From: Neopestalotiopsis rosae
Taxonomy: Eukaryota; Ascomycota; Sordariomycetes; Amphisphaeriales; Sporocadaceae
NCBI GenBank assembly: GCA_023078685.1
Contig: JALGAS010000007.1
Coordinates: 2,480,001 to 2,544,000, forward strand
DNA length: 64,000 nt
Direction of reading: 5' to 3'
Below, in pieces: positions 25,387 to 37,832 of the stretch (position 1 is the first letter of the stretch; the number at the start of each line of letters is the position of its first letter). Under the pieces are notes generated by a model. That model searched no databases. It worked only from the letters and a program-made list of their open reading frames with translations, and was not told where the DNA came from. The position numbers and the translations under genes were made by a program.

Positions 25387-28300
25387 TTCACCGAGGACAG
25401 AGCGGATACTTTTGACTATGAATGAACCTTTTTCCAACTGCATCAAATACTTTGCTACAACCGTCTACCTAGCATACTTGGCAAGCCTACTGAAAGCCTA
25501 CTAGGTATGCATTGGCTGGCTATTTCCGATTACATGCCGAGTCATGAACGTTATGTTTTGCCCCATACCTCGAATGATTATCCTGCATACTTCGTACATG
25601 GAGCTACAGGTTTGGACTGTCCTCGAAAGCTGTCAGCACCTTCAAGCGTTGCGAGGCTTGCGAGGCTGCTTACATAGGTCCAACCACACGAACCACACAA
25701 CGCTCGCATAAACGTCTTTAGAGTTGGCAAAGACCGAGCCGTGTCTTCCAGGGCTGGCTGAGAGCCCAACAACCCGATGCCTTACGACAACAACAAATGG
25801 TCCATGAATGGGTCTTGTGAACCCATGCAAATGGGATATACGAGGCCACATGGAAATGGCAATGAGCTGCCGGGTCACATTACTCCATAGGTCTCTGCAA
25901 CTATCACTCGCATGCTATTTGATGCATAGTCGTCACGTTCTGGCCAACAATGAATCCACAATATGGGCAGAGAAGACCGGGAGTTCTTGAGCCACAGCCC
26001 TGAGCCTACATACGCTATGTGCCTGGTGCTTGCTGTACGGTACGGTATGCGACTTTGGACGAGTAGTATGATGGAGCAAGAATTACATACACAGACCCTC
26101 TCTCCGGTTCGTTCCCCTACATAGCACACTCACTATCGGGTACCCTGCAGCAGTTTGTTACCGTCCCCTGTATCTGTGCCCTGTGCTTGTGCCTGTCGCC
26201 AGTGCCTGTGTGTGCCTGTGTGCATGTGTGCCTGCACCCCTGTGGACGGGGAACTTGGGCCCCGGTCAAGCCTAAGCAGCCTAGCTCCCCCTGCCCTTGG
26301 ACCGCGGCACCCTTGTTGCGCTGCTTTTCGACTGCACACACCACTCTCTCAGTGCTGCTTTCTGGAGGCCGACAAGTTACAACTCGTGGAACCATGGATT
26401 GGTGCCTTGCAACCACTCCATCTGCATCGGGGTCCCAATTTCCAAATCTTTACTTTGCCTGTCCTCCTTCTCTTTCTTCATTTTTTTTTCCGCCAAGCAA
26501 ACTGTACGTGCATGCTCACCCAGGGGTCTCTACTTCAGTGTGCATAATTGTGATCGAAAATGCAAAGTTGCATCCGATCTTCAGAATTGACCAACCGGAG
26601 AGACTGGTGACCTCAATGGTCAAATGGGGTTGTGACGTTCTCCAGAGGACTAGAGTATTTTTTTGACGTGCTTTTGCTCTGCTCGAATCATCGCGCTCGT
26701 GGGGCAAGTGGGCAGGGATCTCGTGCTATCTCCTCCCCCACGACGTCCAGGCCGTCGTCCAGTCCACAGACCTGACCTGCTCTTGATCTGACCACAACAC
26801 ACACCCGCCGACTACTGTGTGCGCAGGTACCTCTGTACTTTGCGGTCGTGGGTAGAGGACCCAAAAGTAGAGTATGAGGGAGTTGAATAGTCAGGAACGA
26901 GAGCAAAAAGCTTTGAAGAAAGCTCGCCGCTTTCCTGTCAACCCCTTGCGCCGGGATCGTCGTCCGGGACGGTGTAGCTTTATCGATCCCCCACCATAAT
27001 TAGAAATAATTAATTGCCTTTTTGCGCTCTTGACAATCCCTGTGTGCGGTCACCCATAACCTTACCTACCACATTCTCTCTGGGCCCAGGTATCTACGAA
27101 TCCAAGAATCGCGCATACGTACATACCCGCGATCCCGGAGCTCCCTCTTACGTAGGTAGGTACCTACATGGACCAACAAGCATTTGATACATACCTACAC
27201 TCATACAATTCATATCTTGACTTGATAGAGATGCATACATGGATACCTACCTGCCCATCACCTAGAAAACAATACATACCTACATACCTGTATTATACAG
27301 TTCCATAGTTATCCCAAGGGGTATTCTCGCGATTTCTGTCTGCGCTGCGAGCAAGGCTTTCCCCTGCGTCCCGTTTACCCTCAATCCCATCCATCCAACA
27401 TCTATTACAAACTACATACATCCCTCCATCCTACATGCAACTCTGCAGCTCCGTCAGTGTCAAAGTCCTCTTCCCGTGGCTCGGTTGTATATACCTCGGA
27501 CAGCTGGTCAAATAGCAAAGGCGTTGCAGACCAAAAGCCATCCCTCAGCCCTCTGCCCATTCCAATCGCCAGCTTGTGAGAGGTCACATTGCGCGCCCGA
27601 GAGTGTGTTAGAGAATAGGCAGAGTCCGTGTTCGAACGGCACTTGGCAGGTCCATTCTGAATCGAAGCCGCCCCTACCTTCTTGACCTACACCTGAAGTA
27701 CCTACCTGCCTGCCTGCCTGTCTATCATAGCTCAAGGGCCTCCCGAGGAAAAGACAGACGGGAATCCATTCATCCACCCACTATCTAACTTCACTGGGTC
27801 CCGTTGTCGATTTTCTGGCAGCCGAGGGAGCAGGAAGTTGAAACCACAAAAAATCCATCCATCTCCTCCAACGCATGCCATTCACAAAAGTTTCATGACC
27901 TAGTTATTCAAAAACCTCTTACCACCAATAACGAGCATTGAAACGGCACCAGCAACCAACGCAACGGCTGCGCTACCTGTATTCGCAACGTTTCCCATAG
28001 CCGCATTCACACGACCCAACGGACTGGCGGGATCGCGTCTTCCTTCCAGACCAGCGCCACCATTTACTTGCTCCCGTCCTCCCCTAGCCTCTGGTAGTCC
28101 CAGGCTAACAGCTCGAGCTATCTGCTTGGAGAGTAACGGCCTGCAACTGGTAACCCGGCTTTTCTACCTCTCCTTACCCAATTCATACAGCTCTCCTTTC
28201 TCATTTTTCTCTTTGCCTGCGCGCGCAATCTTGGATTTGGTTACCTCGCGCGGCATTTCCCATAAAATTTCCCTCCACAACAGGAGAAGGCGTTGGGCCC

Positions 28301-29068
28301 AAAGAAGTCACGAGCAGGACTTGTCGAAGCCATCAAAAGTATATATCGAGGTACGCAACTTTCCAACTCTCTCTGTGTCTACTGTTTCCACCATGCATGT
28401 ACGTATGTATGTACATTATGGAGACATACCCTCCCTCGTACGGCTAAAGGCCCGGTCTGGTGTCTCTCTGGGTACTCAGTTCAGATTGCATGGGTTGGTT
28501 CATGGTTGACCGAAAGCCCAAAACTTCTGCGTCAAGGACATTCCCTGGTCCTAGGTCCAGAGTCCATGTACTTCGATACGTACCCCCCTTCGAGGGCGCG
28601 CAAGACCGGAGAACCTTGACATTCCACATCGGACCCTCCTCTATCCACCCACCTTATGTACCTAACCTACCTTTACCTTACTTGCCCAAGAGACTTAATC
28701 CTTCTACTTCGTCACTACTACCTCCCGTCTGGGTCTCCCTTCATTCCATTACACCTCGGACTATCGATTCGCGATTCGTAGCCGTCAACAAACACTTACA
28801 CACATACACACCCCTCGTTGCGCCTGGATCACATACCACGACACTGACAATCCTCTCTCAACATCAGAAACAGCAGCAGTGCGCAACAGATTTCTTTTTT
28901 GTCTTCGACTTACTCAACCTGTTTGTCGACATCTTATAGCAGGAGGTCGATACTGAAGCAGGGAAAGACTATTATACGATCAATACGGCGGGTTTGCGCG
29001 CAAGTGGTGGACATTGTCCGCCGGGGACTGATATCGAATCTTGACGTGTGCACCTCCAACAATCACCC

Positions 29069-29104
29069 ATGGTTTACGACCGCGGACTTCCGCAGCATTC
29101 ATAA
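29069..29104 (+). promoter_or_regulatory. uORF of 11 codons overlapping the RasGEF start (TAATG)
   Basis: ATG 29069 lies in a good context (CACCCATGG). It opens an 11-codon frame whose TAA (29102-29104) shares its last A with the main ATG at 29104. Such stop/start overlap would favour termination-reinitiation or leaky scanning control of the main frame. This is seen directly, provided the leader is not spliced here; the regulatory effect is inference. Confidence 0.6.
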
Positions 29105-32100
29105 TGCTTGACGACCAGTCCATGCGCGACAGCTTACAGGTTGCGCCCCTTGCCATTCACAAAGGCCGGTCAGACAATGCACAAGAACAAACCGAGAGCT
29201 GGGGAAATGGATCTTCGTCTTCAAACTCACAGTCGCAGTCGCATATAACACCGCCATCAACACCCAATGGCTCACAAGAAGACGTTAGCACATCGCCAAG
29301 CGCGTCGGCACCACCGCCCCCGGTTTTTCACAATTTCTTAAGAGCCTTCTATCCCTTTCACCCAAGTTACGCTACCTCAGATTCTACTGTTACTCTGCCG
29401 CTCGATGAAGGTGATGTTGTGCTTGTCCACTCCATACACACAAATGGATGGGCCGATGGAACGCTACTGGCCTCTGGCGCCCGAGGCTGGCTGCCGACGA
29501 ATTACTGTGAGGCATATGACCCAGAAGAGATGAGAAATCTCTTGCAGGCACTGCTCAACTTCTGGGATTTGCTACGAAGCACCATGATGAACGAGCGTGA
29601 TATCTTTGGTAATCAAGAGTTTATGAAAGGCATCATAGCTGGCGTCCGGTATCTCTTGGTATGGCGATCCAGCTTCCTATCTCTTCTAATCATTCCCTCG
29701 AGTCGATATTAACACCGAATCTAGGAATACACACACTGTCTTACAAGAGACGCCCCAACTATCCAACGGAATGAAAATCTCAGGAGAGGGCGGAAATCGC
29801 TACTATCCGAGCTCTCTTCATTAGTCAAGACAGCCAAGAGGCTACAGGAAGCCCTCAGGTCATCTCAACTACTGACCGAGGAGGTGAACGATATCATCGA
29901 TGTCATGATTCTCAAGGCCTTCAAAATCATCGTAAAGGGAGTACGATTTCTTGATCTGCTAGAAGAAGACAGACAGCTTCGTGCGCCACCGACGGTGACG
30001 GTCATGGCAACGGTGTTGGAAGAGTCCATCATCCCTCCCACTCCCCCCGCAGACTCGACGAGTTTCGACCAGGGCCCGGAAGCCGACCAGCATGCAGCTT
30101 CCCGAGGTGTTCCAGAAGTAACCACTACCGATGCGGTGGAGTCACAATCAGCCGATGGTACACAAGCAAACGCACCAGCCAACAAGCGTTTGTCCTCCGT
30201 TTACTCGCCAACAAACACGACAGGTCATCGTCTGTCCCAGGTCAATTACGCCCGGGGAAATCGGCTGTCAGCAAGTATATCACACAGGGTATCTCTAGTC
30301 GGCCCATCATCAATGTCTCAACCACAAAACTTGGTTTCCACGCGCTTGAGCTCCAGTCACGACACGCTATTGTCATATCTTGGTTCGTTTATCGGCCGTT
30401 TACAATTGCAGTCTCAGTCCCGTGCTGAATTAGCACTGGCCATCAAACAGTCGGCTGTTCTGGGCGGAGATCTCCTTGCCGTCGTCGACACCGTTTGCAG
30501 GCATAACCCCTTCGGTTCCGAATCTCTGGACCAAGCACGGGCCCTCATGTATGAGCGCATTCGCGAGCTGGTATACTCGGCGCGCGACATCCTCACCAGC
30601 ACTGAAGCTGATGCTGAGGATGTCATCATGCTGCAGGACAATGGCCACCTCTTGTCGGCTGCCATGGGTTGCGTACAAGCTGCTGGTGGTTGCGTGGAGA
30701 AGACTAACTGGGTCATTCAAAGCATTGGCGACTTCGAATTCGAGACCGAGGAAACTGGACTTGGCATCGACCTGGATGTCTTTGACAAGGTCGCTGAAAG
30801 CCGCCCAAGCACTCCCGAGAGACGTGCACGTGAGTCCGGAAGTACAAATGGACGTTCGACGTCATCTGTGCGACCACTACACATGTCTATGGAGAAGCCT
30901 TTGCCTAAGGTTCCTGGTTCTTTTGCCGACGCCGAGACTACGGAGTCGGTCACCGATTCTCGTCCTTCATCGCGATCTCAGTCTGTAGCCACGGATGATG
31001 CCATGTCAAGTGTCGCCTCGTCGGTGGCTTCATCGCGAGCTCGACTGCCCCCACTGCCTAGGCTAACTACCACCCTGCCGCCCCCCGAAGAGTCGTACAG
31101 CCCAACTACCGAGGCTTCCCACGACAGCGAATACCATGGATCATTCCGTTCCGAACTTTCAACTGCATCGAGCTCTGGGACCAACAGCACCTACCTGAGC
31201 AGAGACTCGGAGACAAGTCTCGCTTCTCAGGTCTCAACTCGAGTTGATACGCCAGACTTGAAGAGTCGACCATCGCTGCCAGATCTGGATGCCACAGGCA
31301 CATGCGATGCAGTAGAAGAGTCGGATGACGTCGAGTCTCGTCTACTCGAGAAAACATATGCTCACGAGCTCATGTTCAACAAGGAAGGTCAGGTTACGGG
31401 TGGTTCATTGCCAGCACTCGTTGAACGTCTGACTACACACGAGTCTACACCAGATGCCATTTTCGTGTCTGCATTCTATCTCACGTTCAGACTTTTCTGC
31501 ACACCCCGCAAGTTTGCTGAAGCGCTGATTGACCGCTTTGATTACGTTGGCGAGGCGCCACACATGGCCGGCCCTGTTCGCCTGAGGGTGTACAATGTCA
31601 TGAAGGGCTGGCTCGAATCGCACTGGCGCGAGGAAACGGACAATGAGGCTCTTCCCATTATTCGCCACTTTGCCGACTTCACACTCAGCTCATTGCTGCC
31701 TTCTGCAGGAAAGCGATTGTCGACACTGGTTGAAAAGGTTTCGTCTACCGACGGCCCCCTGGTCCCGAGAATGATCTACTCCATTGGCAAGACAAGCACG
31801 ATTGCGCAATATGTAGCCGCTGATACGCCGCTCCCCAAAGAATCACTGACCAAGAGCCAACAACACCTGTTGCAAAACTGGAAACTGGGTGGCAGCTTGC
31901 CGTCGGTTCTCGACTTTGAACCGCTGGAAGTCGCGCGCCAATTGACATTGAAGCAAATGAACATCTTCTGTTCCATACTTCCAGAAGAGCTGCTTGGGTC
32001 GCAGTGGATGAAGAAGGGCGGCGTTGGATCGCCCAATGTCAAGGCTATGTCTGGACTTTCGACTGATATCTCAAATCTGGTTGCAGATACCATTCTGCAA

Positions 32101-32790
32101 TACCCTGATGTCAAGAAGAGAGCTGCAGTGATCAAGCAATGGATCAAGATTGCACACCAATGCTTGCAACTCAACAACTATGACGGGCTGATGGCGATTA
32201 TTTGCAGCCTCAACAGCTCCATCATCAACAGATTGCGCAAAACCTGGGAGTATGTGAGCCCGAAGCGGCGCGAGATGCTCAAGACGCTTCAAGCCATTGT
32301 TGAGCCTTCCAACAACAACAAGGTGCTCCGAGCACGCCTCCAGGGCCATGTCCCGCCATGCCTCCCCTTTCTCGGCATGTTTTTGACAGATCTGACGTTT
32401 GTCGATATTGGCAATCCGGCTACCAAGCAGTTGCCAGGCTCAAACGCAGACGAGAATGGGTTGACTGTTGTCAACTTTGACAAGCACACCCGCACCGCCA
32501 AGATCATTGGCGAGCTGCAACGCTTCCAGATCCCTTACCGATTCACAGAGCTTCCCGACTTCCAAGAATGGATCCAAGCACAAATTGTGCGCGTCAAAGA
32601 AGCAGACCAGGAGAACAACGTGCAGGTCAACTATTACCGCAAGAGTCTACTACTCGAGCCTCGTGAAACGATTCCCCGTACACCAGTGGAGGGTCCCATG
32701 GCGACACCCACCCCGGGCCAAAAGACTGGTTTCTCATGGATGTCTCGAGACCGCGGACATCACAACAACACTTCAACTGTGGCAGTCTAG
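29104..32790 (+). CDS. Ras guanine-nucleotide exchange factor, Cdc25 type (SH3-RasGEFN-RasGEF)
   Basis: Exons are 29104-29658 and 29725-32790, joined in phase 0 across a 66-nt intron; the product is 1206 aa. After a Ser-rich N-terminus an SH3 domain spans about residues 78-140 (AFYPFHPS...LDEGDVVLVHS...GWLPTNYCE). The middle is a helical segment followed by a long Ser/Thr-rich disordered region. RasGEFN lies at about 725-850 (TGGSLPALVERLT, FYLTFRLFC). The catalytic RasGEF domain spans about 915-1155 (DFEPLEVARQLTLKQMNIF, VIKQWIKIAHQCLQLNNYD, PFLGMFLTDLTFVDIGN). The family exchanges GDP for GTP on Ras at the membrane, upstream of cAMP/PKA and MAPK signalling. The SH3 plus RasGEFN plus RasGEF order is that of yeast Cdc25, larger in yeast. 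The upstream uORF and very long 5' region suggest complex expression control. Confidence 0.93.
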
Positions 32791-35700
32791 AGCCACAGAG
32801 TACCTGGTACTAACCAGGTGCAACGCCGACATAAAGGCAACAACTAAGACACGATACGACCAACACAGCCTGCCCGCCGCAAGTTCCTGTTTCTACGCTT
32901 TTAAGCCAATGTTTAACTTGCTACATTTTGCATCATCTACCGATACCCCTACAGTTATTTATTTTATCTTCTTCTTCTTATGAGTATGATGAGTCGGCCA
33001 CACCAGGCAAGCCTTTATTTTATATCTTGATGCGGACTACGGCGGGCATGTGCGGTTGTGGAAGGGAGACTTCTGCATCAATGTTTTCGTACCAATGGTA
33101 CGCAAGTCCTCTTAGGGGCAGCAAGAATTCTTTTCTGAGTTTCTTGCTTGTGTTATTCAATTAGCATGGTAAAACAAAAAGGAGTTCATTGGGGCTGGGT
33201 CCTAGGCTGATGACATGGCGTACATGAGGAGACATCAGGTTATTGGACTTACTGGTACATTTTGGTATTGGGCTCTTGCGGAACGCGGTGCAATCATTGT
33301 ATAATGGGCATAATGATCAGAAAATACTAGCCAGCTACGTGGTGGCAAAGCAAAGGGATTCAGATAGGGAATGAAAATAAGAATACCCAAGTGCCAAAAA
33401 TCAGAGATTTACTGGAAGATGAAAGACAGCGTGAAGGTCCCTTTCTATAACTTGATACCTTGTCCGATCAGGGAGATATAATGTCATTGGCTTCGTGTCA
33501 TGGCAAGTTTGCGTCTTTATATTTTGGTATGCTCTCATTCATAATGGTTTGGTTTGCACGAAGTCGCATCTATATAGGTGCACGCATCTGCATGAGCGGC
33601 ATTGCAGGTTGTTCTCTTGGCCGTGAATTCTTTTAGGCTGTTTCGGTAGGAAATATGATTTGTTCGAAAACTGTGGGATAATCTTTATCAATGTCAACCC
33701 CTTGCAATTGCATGAATCTGGTCATATAAAGGAAGAATAGTCCAAATAGTTGACAAGCAAGAAAGACCAATGTCGCCTACCTACTTAATCATATTTGTCA
33801 CGACCTAACTCATGTTGACCAAGTCGCCCGTTTGGTAGACTGCCAAGAGGGAATAAAAAGCCGTTGCATGTTGAATCCCAACAACCACAACCTCGGAAGT
33901 GCTATCAGGGTTAGGCCGGTCAGATCGGGAGCCTGGAAGCTACCATGCCATTTGATAGAAGACGCGGTATCTTGAGGGGTGCCCCCATCTCCACTGGTCT
34001 GTTACCATCAGCCATTAGCATGCTGGACCCTGAAGTTCTTCTAGCGTTCTTCGATCGATTGATCGAACGTAGCAATCAAGATGTTATTGCGTATCACATA
34101 CTACATGATAATAGCGATGGCACAGAAAGAATACCAGTAAATGCACTAACCTACCCGACCAGTGACGTAGTAGTTCTCATAACGTTCATTGGAAAGGCGC
34201 ATGCTTAAAAAGTAATCTAGACTACAGGTGAATACAATCTCTACCAATCTCTGAAGATATTCCCAAAATATTCTCTGCTATAATCGTGTGAAATTTACTA
34301 CGATAATATGATATGTCCAGGTAATCACTCATCAAAAGTCCAATCGATCGGTCCCGTTGCAATGCTCCATCCAAACCCATCCATCCATCAATCAATCAAT
34401 CAGCTTTGTTACGTTACATGCCAGGATAGGTAGCTCGTGTCCACTAATAGATAGTAGGCGACCCCCCGGCTAGGCTAGGTACAGAGGGGACTGGGACCTG
34501 GAGGTGGAGGAGCACCAGGCACTTGAGGAGCAGCACCAAAAGTCATCTGAGGAGTTTCCGTTAGCAGACCGAGCTAGGAGTGAAACGGTCTCTTTTCTCT
34601 CAGTCCTCTCCATGCTCGCTCACTCACGCGACCTGCCAAGACCTCTGCAATCCTTCTCTTACCGCAATTCATAGCTCGGGATTCCCTCACCGCATGGGTT
34701 CAAACATATTTCGTTGCTTTTATTCCGCCTTTAACCCGGACTGTGAGGATAATGATCAACAGCTGTGCCTTCAGATACATACCAAAAGGATCAATCAATG
34801 CAGCAATGGCAGATGGGATGGGAAAAACACGTTAGCGCAGCTTCTACCCCAGCTTTTTGCCGTGCCTCACCAACAGGCGAGCCAATCAATGGGACCCGAG
34901 GTCGCCACTGGAGAAGGACAGACACGGATACAGATTACAGTAGCAGGTGGGAAGCGAGATGATAATACTGCGCACCTAGCCTCCTGGCCTGCGAGTTAGC
35001 ATAGCGAATAGGCCAACCAGAAAAGAGCCTGCGGGCCGACTGGTAATCACGGAGCCCCAGGGATTCTGGGATCCTGGGATTCTCAGAACGGATACAGCCC
35101 ATTTTGCTTATCGGCAGGCAGGCGAATACCCGCGACAATCCCTGTCCTGCGATTCCCTTCTTTGCTTGCTGCTTTGGCAGGATCGAAAAGACGGGACGAG
35201 AACCAACATGACAGATTTCTTGCAGGTAAAACGGGTAGGTATCGAGAGACATGTACAACATTCATAGAAAATCATTATTCCTCTTTCAACATACGATCGT
35301 ATATACTTTGAATCAGCACTGCTTGACGGTACATTCATTCATTCGTTCAATCCAGTCAGTCGAGGTGCTCACTGGCCAAGCCAAGGAGCACGAAAATAGA
35401 ATAGAAGAAGCACGGCTGCTACCTAAGCCACTCAAGCCAGTATCCCCGTTTGCCGTGTTTAAGCATCTTATAGCTTGGACCGACGACGCAGATTGGCTAA
35501 CTTGCAACGCCACCTCCCAGCTTACGGTTGCGCCGCCTTGGCCTGGTGTGGTTTTGGCTTTTCTTGTCGATCAACGTCGTGTCGTTTCGTGATTTCCCTT
35601 TTTTAGCTTTTTTCTTCTTCATGCTCTTATATTGACCCAAAATGCTTGATCGGAATGTTCCATGAACAGCCCTCCCAAGCCCTTCGTGTAGTAGCCGGTA

Positions 35701-36096
35701 GCCCGCCGGCCATCACCAGTCAGTGCTCGCCTTTCTGCCCGCCGTCATGTTCTAGTGCAATCCTCGTATCGAACAAGGGGGCCAAAGGGCGCGATGAGAA
35801 GGGAAAAGAGGGCAGCGGACTGGTTTGACTGGTAATCCCTCGGCACCAGACGAACTTGACTTTACTTAGATCGGAAAGCTTTCCTGAGTTCCTCCACTGA
35901 TTGACTCTTTCCTTGGATCCGTCGTTTTGCTCAACCTGTATACTACTACGTACATATGTATGTACAAGATGGATTTGACTCGACAAGCAAGCATGTGGCT
36001 GTCGACTGGAGTCTGGTGGTTACAGACTTTTGGACACACCGATTGAATCTGGTGTCACGTAGTACTTTCTCGGCCTACCTACTAAACCTCAAAGTG

Positions 36097-36118
36097 CTCC
36101 TCCTCCTCCTCCTCCTCA
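36097..36118. repeat. (CTC)7 microsatellite
   Basis: A perfect CTC trinucleotide run lies in non-coding DNA, followed about 65 bases later by an imperfect GTA-rich run (36182-36211). Confidence 0.85.
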
Positions 36119-36474
36119 CCACTATTCCCCTCATGCCTCCAGTCAGGTAGCAGCTCAAAAGTCAAGGTAGCTTGTGTGCTTGTAGTAGTAGTCGTAGTAG
36201 CAGTAGTAGTCCTTCCATCTCCATACGTGCGCTGCATACTACATTACCTGCCTACCCGAGGAGCCTCTAGTTTGTAGTACAGCTGATCAACTTGTGCCTC
36301 CATACCACGTTTCTCATGACCGACTATCTACGATTGATTCTCTGCTGCTGCATTCGTCCTTCTCCACCATTATCATCATCCCTCGTCTGACATCAGGCCA
36401 GTTGCTTGATAGGCTGGGGTAGACGACTTCGCCAATCAATTAACTCTCCTGTTGGTTATTTCCAACTGTGTGGT

Positions 36475-36502
36475 ACAGACAGACAGACAGACAGACAGAC
36501 AA
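36475..36502. repeat. (ACAG)7 microsatellite
   Basis: Seven perfect tetranucleotide copies lie in non-coding DNA. Confidence 0.9.
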
Positions 36503-37270
36503 GCCCGGACATTGCTACTTCGTACCGCTAATCGTCAACCGCCCGCCCTGTTCACAAAAATATCAACCCCAGCAAAAAAAAGATATCGAACATAACATAC
36601 AAGGTCTCGGACCCCCCGTCTTTTGCGTCCCCGTTCCCCGTTCCCAGTCCCCATGCTGCTGTCAATTTCCCTATCTCGTCGGTAATAAAACAATTTTTGC
36701 CAGCAGCCAGCGAACCGCATAAGCAGAAAAGGTTCCCAGCACCAGCCAGCCCAACTGCCCTGCGCCTCTTCTGCCCTCTTGCCTTGCCCTGTAAACCACC
36801 TCCAAATTCCACTGTCCCTGCCAATACCCGCGAAAATACCTTGCCTTTGTACTACCGTACAGAGATCAGCACACACCAGAAGACAGAAGACAGAACCACT
36901 TTTTGAGGGAAGAAAAGGCTAGGCCCCCCGGCGCTCCACCACGCCGGCGCATCCCTGATCGACAATCAATCGCATGGTTCGTTTGGTTTGTTTCTTAAAA
37001 TCGACAAGATCCCGCATTTCGCATTTCCCTTGATTCGGGTTGCTTCCTCTTGGTCTTTCTTTTTCCCTTTTTACCTTTTGGCCATCTGGACTTCTGGACT
37101 CTTTGGTGGAAGCTTGGACAATTTCGGTTTGTCTGTTCGGCAGCTTTGCATCAATAGATATATACAAGAAGAGTCCCTGCCTAACCCGTCCTTTTCGACC
37201 TCGACTACATACTCCCGACATTCGACTCTCGACTCTGGACCCTCGGGACCTTCTAATAGAGCAAGCTTGT

Positions 37271-37741
37271 GTAAGTTTGGATAAATGATCCGGCGGATTG
37301 TGTCCAATTACGGTGCATGGCATTGAATGCGCATCCATCCTTCCTTGCATTGGTCCAACTCCAACCCCTCCAGTCCCCTCTCCCACTGGCTGCTTTTGCT
37401 TTTCCCTGCATTACACCTGTACAAGCTGTACCATCGTACCACTGTACCACCACACACACACCAGTAGACGCCTTTTTGGCACCTGCTGGCACCTACCCAA
37501 GCATAGCAAAGCTCCCTGTTACTGCAACATTTGATTGCCTGCATCCGCTCTCTGCGCTTTACCCTCCCTTATTTTCAGGGTCCAGGGATCTTAGTATCCA
37601 CTTCGGCCGCGCCCTTCAAAAAGTCCCCAGAAGCTTTATCATGTGGCAACGTGCCCGCATATCGTCTTTGTCGTCCTCGTCCTATCAGCCACTGGTAGTG
37701 TTTACAAAAGCCTAAATGCTGACCATATCTCTTATACACAG
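37271..37741 (+). other. probable 5' UTR intron of the transporter gene
   Basis: A strong donor (GTAAGT at 37271-37276) is followed 471 nt later by a branch-like GCTGAC and acceptor ACACAG ending at 37741. The 91 bases left between the acceptor and the ATG at 37833 contain no ATG, whereas the intron itself contains several. This makes removal of the interval plausible. There is no transcript evidence. Confidence 0.45.
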
Positions 37742-37832
37742 CAAGGCCGCAGTCACCTTTTCTTCCTAATTTCAATTTCCAGACCTTTCGGCACCCTCAA
37801 CACCAAAAGGAAAGGATTACGGTCATTCAATC

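Larger units (their letters stand above)
18745..29103. other. 10.4-kb gene-free interval upstream of the RasGEF gene
   Basis: I find no open frame with domain content, codon bias or splice-joined extension. It contains an imperfect tandem duplication (21845-21978), an 11-base C run at 20330-20340, AGCTTG repeats near 25366-25386, TGCC/TGTG repeats near 26190-26240, and many TACCTA/TAGGTA hexamers, densest from about 24.0 to 24.6 kb and 27.0 to 28.7 kb. The last kilobase is pyrimidine-rich and probably holds the promoter and long leader of the RasGEF gene. Non-coding RNA genes cannot be excluded. Confidence 0.5.
32791..37832. other. 5-kb intergenic stretch between RasGEF and transporter genes
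   Basis: No convincing gene. The first kilobase is presumably 3' UTR and terminator sequence of the RasGEF gene. An 87-codon ATG frame at 33945-34208 has no recognisable features. Microsatellites cluster at 36.1-36.5 kb. The last 600 bases look like the leader of the transporter gene, with a probable 5' UTR intron. Confidence 0.5.

Noticed and set aside
26155..26666. Overlapping plus-strand frames of 130-159 codons rich in Cys
   Set aside because: They come from TGCC/TGTG repeats; three overlapping frames are open together, which marks composition rather than coding.
33945..34208. 87-codon ATG frame after the RasGEF gene
   Set aside because: No domain, signal peptide or codon bias; frames of this length occur by chance.
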